Shown here: positions 42,646 through 51,936 of the stretch, in pieces
How the letters are laid out: the number at the start of each line of letters is the position of its first letter
How positions within the stretch are numbered: the stretch's first letter is position 1
DNA from: Haloterrigena salifodinae
GTDB lineage: Archaea; Halobacteriota; Halobacteria; Halobacteriales; Natrialbaceae
Length of the DNA: 64,000 bases
Direction of reading: 5' to 3'
Assembly: GCF_003977755.1 (NCBI RefSeq)
Contig: NZ_RQWN01000002.1
Span: 372,001 to 436,000 of the forward strand
Notes under the pieces: generated by a model
What the model was told of the DNA's origin: nothing
The model's database searches: none
What the model saw: the letters and a program-made list of their open reading frames with translations, nothing else
Translations under genes and position numbers: made by a program

Positions 42646-43812
42646 ATGAGTGACGTACGTGTCGCAGGTGTCGGCCTGACCCCGTTCGGAAACGCGCCCA
42701 AGCGGACCAGCCGGGACCTCTTCGCGGAAGCGAGTATCACGGCGTTCGAGGACAGCGGCGTCTCTCGAGACGACGTGGACGCCCTCCTCTACGGCAACTT
42801 CATGGGCGAACTGTCCGAACACCAGGGCCACCACGGCCCCCTCATGGCCGAGGCCGCGGGCGTACGGGCGCCGGCGACCCGCTACGAGTCCGCCTGCGCC
42901 TCGAGCGGCACGGCCGTCCGGGACGCGGTCATGCGAATCCGCAACGGCGAGGACGACGTGATCCTCGTCGGCGGCGCCGAGCGGATGACCAACCTCGGCA
43001 CCGCGGGCGCGACCGAGGCGCTCGCGATCGCCGCCGACGACCTCTGGGAGGTTCGCGCGGGGATGACCTTCCCCGGTGCCTACGCGCTGATGGCCCAGGC
43101 CTACTTCGACGAGTACGGCGGCGAGCACGAGGACCTCGCCCACATTGCCGTCAAGAACCACGAGAACGCCCTGAACAACGAGAAGGCCCAGTACCAGAGC
43201 GCGATCGAGGTCAGCGACGTCCTCGAAGCCCCGCAGGTCTCCAGCCCGCTGGGACTGTACGACTCCTGTCCGATCTCCGACGGCGCGGCCGCCGTGGTCC
43301 TCACGAGCGAGGAGTACGCCGAAGAACACGGCCTCGAGGCGCCGGTTTCGATCAGCGGCACCGGGCAGGGCGGCGACCGGATGGCCCTCCACGACCGCGA
43401 GTACCTCGCACGCTCGCCCGCGGCCCGCGAGGCGGGCGAGGAGGCCTACGCCGACGCCGGCGTTGACCCCGCGGACGTCGACTTCGCGGAGGTCCACGAC
43501 TGCTTCACGATCGCCGAAGTGCTCGCGATCGAGTCGCTCGATCTGTTCCCGATCGGCGAGGGCATCTCGGCGGCCCGCGACGGCCGGACGACCGCCGACG
43601 GCGAGACGCCGATCAACCTCTCGGGAGGCCTGAAGGCCAAGGGCCACCCGGTCGGCGCGACCGGCGCCTCCCAGATCGCCGAGGTCACGAAACTGCTCTC
43701 CGGGAAACACCCCAACAGCGAGTTCGTCGAGGGCGCGACGACCGGCGTCGCCCACAACGCGGGCGGCACCGTCGCGAGTGCGACTGTCCACGTTCTGGAG
43801 GTGAGCGAGTAA
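42646..43812 (+). CDS. thiolase-family acetyl-CoA acetyltransferase
   Basis: A 388-residue SCP2-type thiolase, condensing or cleaving acyl-CoA. The nucleophile is Cys84 in ESACASSGTA, with His284 in VHDCFTIAE and His334 in AKGHPVGATGASQ. The last motif reads AHNAGG instead of the CxG loop of ordinary thiolases, which is normal for archaeal HMG-CoA-pathway thiolases. These work with a DUF35 partner encoded next, exactly as here. The ATG 42646 is chosen because the protein starts MSDVRVAGVGLTPFG; a repeated ATTAAC element lies just upstream. Confidence 0.92.
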   Translation: MSDVRVAGVGLTPFGNAPKRTSRDLFAEASITAFEDSGVSRDDVDALLYGNFMGELSEHQGHHGPLMAEAAGVRAPATRYESACASSGTAVRDAVMRIRNGEDDVILVGGAERMTNLGTAGATEALAIAADDLWEVRAGMTFPGAYALMAQAYFDEYGGEHEDLAHIAVKNHENALNNEKAQYQSAIEVSDVLEAPQVSSPLGLYDSCPISDGAAAVVLTSEEYAEEHGLEAPVSISGTGQGGDRMALHDREYLARSPAAREAGEEAYADAGVDPADVDFAEVHDCFTIAEVLAIESLDLFPIGEGISAARDGRTTADGETPINLSGGLKAKGHPVGATGASQIAEVTKLLSGKHPNSEFVEGATTGVAHNAGGTVASATVHVLEVSE

Positions 43813-44201
43813 TGAACGACTCCGAAACCCGAGACGCCGGCTTCGACGAGTGGCTCGACGCCGCCGAGGAGGACCGAGCGTACTACCTCGCGTGTCCGAA
43901 CGACCACGGCTCCCTGCCGCCCCGTCGGGTCTGCCCCGACTGCGGCGCGACCGAACTCGAGGACCTCGAGTTACCCGACAGCGGCGAGATCAAGACGTTC
44001 ACCGTCACGCACGTCCCGACGCCGGCCTTCGAGGAGGACGCCCCCTACGCGACGGCCGTCGCGCGCTTCGGTCCCGTGCGGATCACGGGCCAGGTCGTCG
44101 GCATCGATCCCGAGGACGTCGAGACCGGACTCGAGGTCGAGATCGAGGTCACGGTGTCGGAGACGACGGGCGAGCGCGTGCTCGGGTTCAGCCCGGTATA
44201 G
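43812..44201 (+). CDS. DUF35 Zn-ribbon/OB-fold partner of the thiolase
   Basis: A 129-residue protein with an N-terminal rubredoxin-like zinc ribbon (CPNDHGSLPPRRVCPDCG) and an OB-fold (EIKTFTVTHVPTPAF, RFGPVRITGQVVGID, VEIEVTV). Archaeal DUF35 proteins bridge thiolase and HMG-CoA synthase and may bind acyl-CoA. The start overlaps the thiolase stop (TAATG), so they are co-translated. The HMG-CoA synthase is not in this window. Confidence 0.9.
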   Translation: MNDSETRDAGFDEWLDAAEEDRAYYLACPNDHGSLPPRRVCPDCGATELEDLELPDSGEIKTFTVTHVPTPAFEEDAPYATAVARFGPVRITGQVVGIDPEDVETGLEVEIEVTVSETTGERVLGFSPV

Positions 44202-44562
44202 CGGACCGAATCGCGGTTTAGGGCGCCGTTCGCTCCGCCTTCGCAGACGCGGTTCGCAGACGATTTTCTCGGACGCGTTTCTCAGTCCGGAACACTCTCT
44301 CGTCCAGCTGTGCGACGCACTCGGATCGATCGTCGCGTCGCTCCTGACGGACGGAGTCTCCTCCGCCACGACGTGAGATAAATCGGTGGACAGAAACTGC
44401 GAGTACCCCTACCCGCTGTCCACCGTCCTACTCGGCGAATCACACTTCCACGGAATATGCTTTGTGGCTCAGTTCGCAACTCGAACGGTGAGTCGTCCCA
44501 CCGAACGATGACAGATTGGACGAGTCTCCCGTTGCGGATCTCGGTCGATCCCCGACGTGACG
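44202..44562. other. intergenic region of 361 bp
   Basis: No gene is supported on either strand. Its only structure is a 10-bp perfect inverted repeat, CGGTGGACAG at 44384-44393 and CTGTCCACCG at 44416-44425, with 22 bp between. It lies between a plus-strand gene end and a minus-strand gene end. Confidence 0.6.
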
Positions 44563-45525
44563 TTAATCCCCGATATCGACGTCGACGTGTGGCAATTCAG
44601 CGGTCAGGTACTCGACGAACTTGTCGGGGTGCTCGGCGTGGGGCAGTTGCGTCGCGTAGTCGATAACGACGAGGTCAGTGTCGGCGGCCTCGGCGAGGTC
44701 CCGCCCCTCGCGCAGCGGCACGAGATCGGCGTCGCGACCCCAGACGAGCGTGGTCGGGGTCTCGAGGCCGGCCAGTTCGGTTTGCAGGTCGAAGTCGGGA
44801 ACGAGGGTGCCGCTGCTGAACGAGGCGGGCGCGTAGCGGGCGCCGGGCTGGTGGGCGCTCCGCCACGCGTAGTCGACCGTCTCGTCGTCGATCCGGTCGG
44901 AATCGTAGTAGCCGTCGCGGTCGTAGAAGTAGCGAATCGAAGGTTTGCTCGCCAGCAGGTTGTAGAGCGTCGTCCCGACGACGGGCGCTCGAACGAGGGT
45001 CCGAACCCACGGCCGTTCGTCGGCGGTCTCGTCGGTCGGGCAGATCAACACGAGCTGTTCGAAGTCGTCCCGGTCGGAGGATTCGGTCTCCGCGGCGGCC
45101 CTGACGGCGAAGGCGCCGGTCAGCGAGGAGGCGACGACGATCGGTTCGTCGGTCACCTCGTCGGCGAAGTCGCGGAGGAACTCGGCGTAGAGCGTCGCCG
45201 AGTAGACCAGCGGCGGTCGTTCGGAGCGGCCGAACCCGGGGAGGTCGACGGCGATCACGTGGTAATCATCCGCCAGTCGCTCGACGATCGGCCGGAACTC
45301 GTGGCTGCTCGCGCCCGCGTAGATTCCGTGACAGAGGAGCAGGTCGGGATCGTTCGGATCACCAGCGACGGTGTAGCGCGTCTCGATGCCGCGCCATCGA
45401 TACGTCCGTTCGATCCCCACGAGCGGGTTCTCGAGGTCGCCCGCTCGCTTTTGCAGGAAGCGATTTCCGAGCACGGCTGCGCCGACGGTGCCGACCGCTG
45501 CGCCGAGGACTGTTCGGGCCTTCAT
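44563..45525 (-). CDS. alpha/beta-fold hydrolase
   Basis: A 320-residue hydrolase with an N-terminal hydrophobic anchor (VLGAAVGTVGAAVLG). The oxyanion motif LCHGIYAGASSHEFRP is followed by AVDLPGFGRSERPP and the nucleophile elbow PIVVASSLTGAF, where Ser sits in a variant GxSxG (S-S-L-T-G). The late His is in TQLPHAEHPDKFVEYL. The substrate is unknown. It converges on the 44202-44562 gap from the right. Confidence 0.8.
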   Translation of the reverse strand: MKARTVLGAAVGTVGAAVLGNRFLQKRAGDLENPLVGIERTYRWRGIETRYTVAGDPNDPDLLLCHGIYAGASSHEFRPIVERLADDYHVIAVDLPGFGRSERPPLVYSATLYAEFLRDFADEVTDEPIVVASSLTGAFAVRAAAETESSDRDDFEQLVLICPTDETADERPWVRTLVRAPVVGTTLYNLLASKPSIRYFYDRDGYYDSDRIDDETVDYAWRSAHQPGARYAPASFSSGTLVPDFDLQTELAGLETPTTLVWGRDADLVPLREGRDLAEAADTDLVVIDYATQLPHAEHPDKFVEYLTAELPHVDVDIGD

Positions 45526-45615
45526 AACCGGTCGGTATGACCGCGAGCGTCTTAGATTTGCGGTTGGAACGCAGTCGCCGACACCGGAATCGCCGCCGAT
45601 ATCGCGTCGATTCCG

Positions 45616-46689
45616 TCAGCCGTCGTCGATCTCGAGATCTTCGAGACAGGTCTCGACGGGGGCCAACACGTCGTCGGCGATGGAGTAGGGATCGGTCTCG
45701 CCCTGCCGGACCGCTTCGGCGAGGTCCTCGACGCCTCCGGCGGCCGCGAGTCGGTCCTCGAGCATGTCGTGGACGTCCTCGCGCAGCAGCGTGCGGATCT
45801 CCTCGGCGTAGCGACCGCGGACCTGTTCGGCGTGCTCGCCGGAGTCGACGAGGTACTGCCGGTGGTCGGCGAACGCCTCGAGGAGGTCGTCGACCCCCTC
45901 GCCGCGCGTGGCGACGGTCTCGACGATGGGGGTGGTCCACGTCTCGGCGTCAGCTTCGTCGACATCGTCCTCGGGATCCCAGTCGTCGTGGGCGTCGATG
46001 ACCTCCTGGCTGTGGTGGCCGCCCCCGCCGGCCATGCCGCCGCCCTCGTCGAGTTGGATCATATCGCGCAGCTCCTGGACGGTCCGGTCGGCGCCGTCGC
46101 GGTCGGCCTTGTTGACCACGAAGACGTCCGCGATCTCGAGGATCCCCGCCTTCAGCGTCTGGATCTCGTCGCCCGAGCCGGGCGGGACGAGGACGGCGAC
46201 GGTGTCGGCGGTGCGGACGATGTCGATCTCGTTCTGGCCGGCGCCGACGGTCTCGATGATGATCTTGTCCTTGCCGAAGGCGTCCATCGCCTTGACGGCG
46301 TCCGCGGTCGCTGTCGATAGTCCACCGAGGGTCCCGCGGGCGCTCATCGAGCGGACGAAGACGTCCATGTCGCCGACGGTCGAGGCCATCCGGATGCGAT
46401 CGCCCAGCACCGCGCCGCCCGTGAACGGCGAGGAGGGGTCGATCGCGATGACGCCGACCGTTTCGCCGCGGTCGCGGTAGGTCTCCGCGAGTTTGTCGAC
46501 CAGCGTCGACTTCCCCGCGCCGGGGCTGCCCGTGACGCCGATCACGTCGGCGTCGCCGGTGTGGGCGTACAGTTCGGAGACGAGGTCCCGGTACCCCGGC
46601 GACCGGTTTTCGATCTTCGAGATGACTCGAGCCAGCGCGCGGTGTTTGCCCGCGAGCAGGTCCTCGAGTAACTCCTCGTCCGCGCTCAT
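45616..46689 (-). CDS. meaB: MeaB, G-protein chaperone of methylmalonyl-CoA mutase
   Basis: A 357-residue SIMIBI-class GTPase that protects and reloads cobalamin on methylmalonyl-CoA mutase. Walker A GSPGAGKST is at 54-62, and IDPSSPFTGGAVLGDRIRM and IIETVGAGQNEIDI follow; the guanine motif is VVNKAD. A Gly/His-rich loop (GGGMAGGGGHHSQE) is an unusual insertion. The ATG 46689 overlaps the mutase small-subunit stop, showing coupled translation. The long frame upstream in the same register is a shadow. Confidence 0.93.
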   Translation of the reverse strand: MSADEELLEDLLAGKHRALARVISKIENRSPGYRDLVSELYAHTGDADVIGVTGSPGAGKSTLVDKLAETYRDRGETVGVIAIDPSSPFTGGAVLGDRIRMASTVGDMDVFVRSMSARGTLGGLSTATADAVKAMDAFGKDKIIIETVGAGQNEIDIVRTADTVAVLVPPGSGDEIQTLKAGILEIADVFVVNKADRDGADRTVQELRDMIQLDEGGGMAGGGGHHSQEVIDAHDDWDPEDDVDEADAETWTTPIVETVATRGEGVDDLLEAFADHRQYLVDSGEHAEQVRGRYAEEIRTLLREDVHDMLEDRLAAAGGVEDLAEAVRQGETDPYSIADDVLAPVETCLEDLEIDDG

Positions 46690-47102
46690 CGCTCGGGGGC
46701 GTTCTCGCGGACGAACTCGATGGTCTCCTCGACCGACGTCCCGGGGCCGAAGATGGCCGCGACGCCCTCCGCCTTCAGTTCGGCACGGTCCTCCTCGGGG
46801 ATGACGCCGCCGGCCAGCACGAGCGTGTCCTCCTTGGCGCCGTACTCCTCGAGTCCGTCCATGATCTTCGGGAGGAGTGTGTCGTGGGCCCCCGAGAGGA
46901 TGGAGATTCCGAGCACGTCGACGTCCTCCTGGACGGCCGCCTGAACGATTTCCTCGGGCGCCTTGTGCAGCCCGGAGTAAATGACCTCGAAGCCGGCGTC
47001 GCGGAACGCCCGCGCGATGACGTGGGCCCCCCGATCGTGGCCGTCGAGACCGACTTTGGCGACGAGACACCGGATCGACTCCTGTTCCTGTTCGCTACTC
47101 AT
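46686..47102 (-). CDS. methylmalonyl-CoA mutase cobalamin-binding subunit
   Basis: A 138-residue B12-binding domain carrying the base-off motif VGLDGHDRGAHVIAR, with Asp20-x-His22-x-x-Gly25. The lower-ligand His is His22, and SGLHKAP and GGVIPEED follow. In haloarchaea the mutase is split, with this piece as the small subunit; the catalytic large subunit is not in the window. It is followed by meaB. The start at 47102 avoids a two-residue extension from 47108. Confidence 0.92.
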   Translation of the reverse strand: MSSEQEQESIRCLVAKVGLDGHDRGAHVIARAFRDAGFEVIYSGLHKAPEEIVQAAVQEDVDVLGISILSGAHDTLLPKIMDGLEEYGAKEDTLVLAGGVIPEEDRAELKAEGVAAIFGPGTSVEETIEFVRENAPER

Positions 47103-47322
47103 ACCCACCCTTTCCCCGGCCGTCGCTTTGATTCTAACGGATATTCATGCTATTTGCGGCCAACGCCGGTAATGACCCTCTCGAGTCACAGGCGGGCGTC
47201 GGGGATACCGGCCGACGAACGTATCAAAAAACTGCACTGCGTAACTGAACCAAAGGCTAAAGAGCGAAACGACCTAACATTCCGGTAATGACTATCGTTC
47301 GTTTACTGCGGAGGGATCTCTC

Positions 47323-47997
47323 GTGGGCGTCGAAATAAAAGAGACCAGGGTGTCCGACGCCGAGTTCGAGGAGATGAAAGGGTTCGTCTTCGAGTATCTC
47401 GCGGCCAGCGTCGAGAAGGAAGAGGAGGGCGGTCGGATGCGCTGGTACCCGTGGCACTCGGCGGAGTACCGACATAACCACATTCTCAACGTGGTCGAAC
47501 TCGCGACGGATATCGCACGCGAGGAGGGTGCCGACATCGACGTCACCCGCGTCGCCGCGCTCTTTCACGACGTCGCCAAACTCGAGACCGATCAGGAGCT
47601 CCACGCCGAGGCCGGCGCGCGCGTCGCCCGGGAGTACCTCGAGTCCCGCGCGGACTACCCCGAATCGTTCATCGAGCAGGTCTGTCGGGCCATCGAACAC
47701 CACTCCTACCAGGGCGACCTGACCGATCTCACGCTCGAGGCCCAGTGTCTCATCGAGGCCGACCTGCTCGACAAGGTCGGGGCCAACGGCACCGCCCTGA
47801 TGCTGTTGCGGATGGGCTACGAGGCGCGGACTCACATGGACTGCGACGAGATGGTCGACCGCGTCTTAGAGCGCGGCTACGACGCCGCCTCCCGCGTCCA
47901 GAGCGACACCGCCGAAGGGATCGCCCACCGCCGGCTGAAGCGTGTGAAGTGGTTCCGGGAGTGGCTCGAGGACGAAATCGCCGCGATGGGCGACTAG
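47323..47997 (+). CDS. HD-domain phosphohydrolase
   Basis: A 224-residue protein starting at GTG with a GGAGGG ribosome-binding site 8 nt upstream, which decides the start. HD-domain residues: His53 in RHNHIL, His82-Asp83 in ALFHDVAK, then AIEHHSYQ and the final Asp in LIEADLLDKVGANG. Such proteins hydrolyse nucleotides or phosphate esters with a dinuclear metal. The C-terminus RRLKRVKWFREWLEDE is a basic helix. The specific substrate is unknown. Confidence 0.88.
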   Translation: MGVEIKETRVSDAEFEEMKGFVFEYLAASVEKEEEGGRMRWYPWHSAEYRHNHILNVVELATDIAREEGADIDVTRVAALFHDVAKLETDQELHAEAGARVAREYLESRADYPESFIEQVCRAIEHHSYQGDLTDLTLEAQCLIEADLLDKVGANGTALMLLRMGYEARTHMDCDEMVDRVLERGYDAASRVQSDTAEGIAHRRLKRVKWFREWLEDEIAAMGD

Positions 47998-48270
47998 AGC
48001 GCCGGTCCCATCCCGCCGACCGGTCGATGAAATACCCTTCTCGAGCGCCCGGTTCTGCCGATCCCCGACGAGAGCCGTCGATCTCCGCGCGAGAATCGCC
48101 TCCACTCGAGAGCGACACTATCAGTCCCGTCCGTCGCGGAAGCTGAAACGCTTCGGCGGCCGATCAGTGTCGATTGGGTCTCGACGGACGAACGAGACGT
48201 TTCAGACTCCAACCATATCGATTCGAGACGGCCGTTGCGTTCATGACAGTGTAGTCTCGAATCGGTGGTA

Positions 48271-48843
48271 ATGGGACGCGTTCGCCGAACCGGCCTCGTC
48301 GTGTGTTGTTGCCTAGCTATACTGACAGTCGGGCCGGTCGTCGGGGCCGCACAGCAGTCGGCGGCCGTCGTCGACGGATCGCCGGCTGCGAGTCAGACCG
48401 AGGTCGACGTCGACGGGCAGACATCGGCTTGTTTCGACGCCGGAGGCTCCGCGTTCGTCATCGGTTCGTCGGACGGGACAAACATCTGGGTTCGCCTCCA
48501 CGCCGGGCCGCTCACCGATTCCGGCTGGGCGATCGGCGCCGAAATGATCGGCTCGACCGGGGGGACTTCGATCATCGAGGTCGTCGCCGGGATCCAGTTC
48601 GTCGGCGACGGCTTCCTCGATCTCCTCTCGAGTCCCGGTGAGTCGGTCGAACTGATCAGCGGGTTCGACTTCCAGTTGCCGATGCTCGAGATGGCCTCGA
48701 GCGGACTCGGGGCCGACGAGGTCGCCGGGAGCGACGGCGGCGCCGAAAACGAGAGCGGAGACAGTGCCGCGAGCGGAAGCGACGACGGGCAACGCGGCGA
48801 CCGACGGGCCGCCGATAGCCCGTTCGAGATGATTCGGTGCTGA
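48271..48843 (+). CDS. secreted protein of unknown function
   Basis: A 190-residue protein with an N-terminal hydrophobic signal segment (GLVVCCCLAILTVGPVVGAAQ) that could be cleaved after AAQ. A sheet-rich domain follows, with ACFDAGGSAFVIGSSDGTNIWVRLHAG and FVGDGFLDLLSSPGESVEL. The acidic Ser/Gly tail is typical of haloarchaeal exported proteins. No family is identified with confidence. The ATG at 48271 is favoured over the GTG at 48265. The 267 bp upstream contain no gene. Confidence 0.55.
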   Translation: MGRVRRTGLVVCCCLAILTVGPVVGAAQQSAAVVDGSPAASQTEVDVDGQTSACFDAGGSAFVIGSSDGTNIWVRLHAGPLTDSGWAIGAEMIGSTGGTSIIEVVAGIQFVGDGFLDLLSSPGESVELISGFDFQLPMLEMASSGLGADEVAGSDGGAENESGDSAASGSDDGQRGDRRAADSPFEMIRC

Positions 48844-48847
48844 GTTC

Positions 48848-49534
48848 TCAGACGACCCGAAGCGTTCCGATCGCGAGGAAGACCAGCCCGAACCCGACGA
48901 GGACGACGGCGCTCAACGCCGCAACGACGGGCGCGAAGGCGTCGACGCGACGGCCGACCGCGTCCAGTGTTACCGGATAGACGACGATCCAGAGCGCGAT
49001 CCCCGCGAAGAAACCGGTCAACAGCGCGGGAGAGCCGGTCTCGACGACCAGCACTCTCTCGAGAGCCGACCCGGCGGCGGGGACGTGCGAGAGGACGTCG
49101 AGCGTTCCGGGTTGGAGCAGGCCAACGCCGACGGTGAGCCAGAAGCCGATCTGGTAGGGGTTGGTCAGCGAGAGGACGAACGTCTTGCGAAAGCCCGACG
49201 ACCCGTCCTCGCGGCCGTCGGTGAAGGTGGTGGCGCTTCTGGCCTCTTCTACCGCACCCACGGCGAAGTACAGCATCAGCAGTCCGCCGGCGAGGTAGAG
49301 CGCGGGCCGGGCGGCCGGATAGCGGTCGATCACCGCGACGGCGCCGGCCAGCGTCAGAACGAAGAACAGCGCGTCCGCGCTCATCGCGCCCAGTCCGGCC
49401 CTGAAGCCGGCGATCCGGCCGCGGATGACGCTCTCTTCGGCGATAATCGCGTTCATCGGTCCCGGTGGCGCGGCGAGCGCGAGTCCGAAGACCACGCCCG
49501 CGAGCGCCGTCGTGAGGACGGTCACGGTTCTCAC
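48848..49534 (-). CDS. LysE-family exporter
   Basis: A 228-residue membrane protein with six TM helices. LysE family motifs are LAAPPGPMNAIIAEESVIRGRIAGFRAGLGAMSADALFF near the start and SLTNPYQIGFW in the middle. The family exports amino acids or homoserine-lactone-like compounds. The GTG at 49534 is chosen: a TATA-like TACTTTTCACG about 28 nt upstream predicts a leaderless message, whereas the longer frame adds an unlikely Ser-rich head. Confidence 0.8.
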   Translation of the reverse strand: MRTVTVLTTALAGVVFGLALAAPPGPMNAIIAEESVIRGRIAGFRAGLGAMSADALFFVLTLAGAVAVIDRYPAARPALYLAGGLLMLYFAVGAVEEARSATTFTDGREDGSSGFRKTFVLSLTNPYQIGFWLTVGVGLLQPGTLDVLSHVPAAGSALERVLVVETGSPALLTGFFAGIALWIVVYPVTLDAVGRRVDAFAPVVAALSAVVLVGFGLVFLAIGTLRVV

Positions 49535-49655
49535 ACTCGAGTGGGCAACCAGCCGTGAAAAGTACGCTGACTTCGATTTCGTATGGGTTCCCGACCCGTG
49601 ACAACGACCCTCTTGAGTCGACGGCTTTGATACCCGTGCCGATGAAGGGCGAGCC

Positions 49656-50324
49656 ATGGTCGACGTGCTTTCGGACGACATCGGTCGCTTCGTTCGTGCG
49701 GTCGGGCCGAGCCCGGACGAAACGTTGCGCGAGATGGGCGACTACGCCCGCGAGGAGGGGTTCCCATACGTGGGCCCCGAGGTCGGCGCCACCCTCCGCT
49801 TGCTCGCCCGGCTGACCGACGCCGAGCGGATCTTCGAGTTCGGTTCTGGCTACGGCTACTCGGCCTACTGGATGGCCGAGGCCCTCCCCGACGACGGCGA
49901 GATCGTCCTCACCGAGGTCGACGAGGACGAACTCGAGATGGCCCGCGAGTACATGCGCGAGGGCGGCTACGACGACCGCGCGCGGTACGAACTAGGCGAC
50001 GCGCTCGAGACGATCGACGACTACGACGGCCCGTTCGACGCGGTCCTGATCGACTGCCAGAAACACCGCTACCGCGACGCGTTCGAGGCCGTCCGCGAGA
50101 AGCTGTCGCCGGGCGGCGTCGTCGTTGCGGACAACGCGATCACCGCGGCCCCAATGGACTTCGAGCGACTGCTCGCCCTCGTCGAGGGCGAGGATCCCGG
50201 CGACGTCGACGAGCACACGCAGGGGATCGCCGACTACCTCGAGCGGGTAACTGACGACCCCGACTTCGAGACGATCGCGCTGCCGCTGGGCGAGGGGATC
50301 GCGATCAGCTACCGACTCGAGTGA
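49656..50324 (+). CDS. class I SAM-dependent O-methyltransferase
   Basis: A 222-residue methyltransferase of the COMT-like (Methyltransf_3) type. The SAM motif IFEFGSGYGYSAYWMAEAL is around 67-85; ILTEVDEDELEMAREY, DAVLIDCQKHRY and PGGVVVADNAI follow in order. The metal ligands of the family are Asp in LIDCQKH and DN of ADNAI. The substrate is not known. A clean ATG start is used, with the LysE gene divergent. Confidence 0.88.
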   Translation: MVDVLSDDIGRFVRAVGPSPDETLREMGDYAREEGFPYVGPEVGATLRLLARLTDAERIFEFGSGYGYSAYWMAEALPDDGEIVLTEVDEDELEMAREYMREGGYDDRARYELGDALETIDDYDGPFDAVLIDCQKHRYRDAFEAVREKLSPGGVVVADNAITAAPMDFERLLALVEGEDPGDVDEHTQGIADYLERVTDDPDFETIALPLGEGIAISYRLE

Positions 50325-50460
50325 GGCGCCTCGAGGGAGCCGACGTGCTGTCCTACTAGTACCGGTAGCAGTGCGACTTATCGTCCGCTTTCCGTTGAAC
50401 ATCCGACAGTTTCACCGAAAGTCGAGCAAAGAGACCGACCGACGGGACCGAAAACGAGCG

Positions 50461-50916
50461 TTACTGCGTCGAGTAGTCGGAGTCACCCTCGAGGACCTGT
50501 TCCTCGGGCGAATCGGCGCTGGTGGCGGCGCCGTACTCGCGGAAGCCGAGGAACGTCGTCGCGGCGACGGCGGTCAGCAGCGTCGCCCACGTGACCGCGG
50601 TCAGCGAGCCGGTGATCGTCGCGTCGTCGCCCGGGACGATCGCGCCGACGGTCTCGAGGCCGATGCCGTGGAGCGCGGCGGTCGCGAGAAAACCGAGCCA
50701 GAAGGCGGCCGAAAGCCCGGCCAGCGTCCGTCGGGAGACGCGGGTCGCGTACTGGGCCACGCAGTAGACGCCCGCGATGGCGACCGCGGTCGCTCCGACC
50801 GTCGGCACGAGCGCCTCGACGGTACCCGTTGCCATGCCGGCGACGGCGAAGCAGGCGAACGATACGGCTAGCAACAGCCGATCCGAACGGATGGAGGTCG
50901 GAATCACGTCGTGCAC
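50461..50916 (-). CDS. four-TM membrane protein, paralogue A
   Basis: A 151-residue protein starting at GTG, with four hydrophobic helices and a C-terminal cytoplasmic tail GFREYGAATSADSPEEQVLEGDSDYS. A TATA element CTATATATCC at 50942-50951 lies about 30 nt upstream, showing that the GTG at 50916 opens a leaderless transcript. The layout (four TM helices and a YG-to-SPEExVL tail) is shared with the next gene on the same strand. Function unknown. Confidence 0.7.
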   Translation of the reverse strand: MHDVIPTSIRSDRLLLAVSFACFAVAGMATGTVEALVPTVGATAVAIAGVYCVAQYATRVSRRTLAGLSAAFWLGFLATAALHGIGLETVGAIVPGDDATITGSLTAVTWATLLTAVAATTFLGFREYGAATSADSPEEQVLEGDSDYSTQ

Positions 50917-50941
50917 CGCTTTGCCGGGATGAATAGGCGGT

Positions 50942-50951
50942 CGGATATATA
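50942..50951 (-). promoter_or_regulatory. TATA box deciding the GTG start at 50916
   Basis: CTATATATCC on the minus strand, centred about 30 nt before the GTG; the only such element nearby. Confidence 0.55.
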
Positions 50952-51210
50952 GCTGTTGGCTCGATTCGTCGACCGGCGCGAGCGGCGACGATCGGCCGGC
51001 TGCTGGCGAAATCGGCCGCGATCGGTCCGCTCTCGAGTCGCGAGCAGCGACGCGACTGATAGCTCAGTCGGCGGGACCGGAGGCGTCACCGAAAACGTCG
51101 ATCCCTCGACGGGATTGGACGCTATGTGGATTCGCGGGGGTTCCGATACACGGCCCCGTTCCGTCGAGCGGCGCCGGTCTCCGTCACGACCGGTTCGACG
51201 TCGGTCCGCG

Positions 51211-51663
51211 TTAGTCGTCTCCGCCGTCCGCGAGAACGCGTTCCTCGGGCGAGGTTCGGCCGGGATGGACGCCGTAGCTGGCGAAGCCGTACAGCACCGT
51301 CACCGCCACCGCACAGCAGACGACCGCGCCCGAGATCGACTCGAGGACGAGTGGGATCGGCGGGGCGGCGAGTCCGTCGGCGACGGCCGCCGCCGAATCG
51401 CTTTCGGGGGCCGCGACCAGCGCGTAGGGGAGAAACGCGACGAACGCGACGACCCACCAGCGCTTCGCCGCCAGGCGGAGTTGAGCGACGCTGTAATCGC
51501 GGACCTGAGTCGCGACGCCGGCGACGCCGAGCGCCATCAGAAGCAGGGACGGGAACAACCGGTACGGCGAGTCCAACCCGATATTACTCGCGACGCCGAC
51601 GGCGACGAGCGCGACGGCCCCGACGAGCACCGAACCGGAGCGTGACGCGAACGATCGTTTCAT
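51211..51663 (-). CDS. four-TM membrane protein, paralogue B
   Basis: A 150-residue membrane protein with four hydrophobic helices. The last is followed by VLYGFASYGVHPGRTSPEERVLADGGDD, which matches the tail of the gene at 50461 (YG then SPEExVL). The two genes are therefore paralogues, about 300 bp apart on the same strand. The longer frame reaching 52269 is a shadow. No function is known; the conserved tail could recruit a shared cytoplasmic partner. Confidence 0.7.
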   Translation of the reverse strand: MKRSFASRSGSVLVGAVALVAVGVASNIGLDSPYRLFPSLLLMALGVAGVATQVRDYSVAQLRLAAKRWWVVAFVAFLPYALVAAPESDSAAAVADGLAAPPIPLVLESISGAVVCCAVAVTVLYGFASYGVHPGRTSPEERVLADGGDD

Positions 51664-51936
51664 AGCTGCAAAGCGGTAGCGAGTCGTTGTACAAAACTCT
51701 CGCGAACCGGCCGCGCTCGACCACGCGGATCGTGACCACAGTTCGGTCGCGGTCGACAACAAAGAACGTATTACCGACGTCGATGAGACGAAGGTGAGAA
51801 TGATGTGGCCCGAGACGCAACCGAGTGCGAGTCGGACGTCCATCGGTGCGGACCGACGGACGGCGATCCGCGCGGATCCGTTCCGTCGTTCGCCGAGACC
51901 GAACGTTCCCGTTCGGCCGACTCCGGAGGGTGATTC

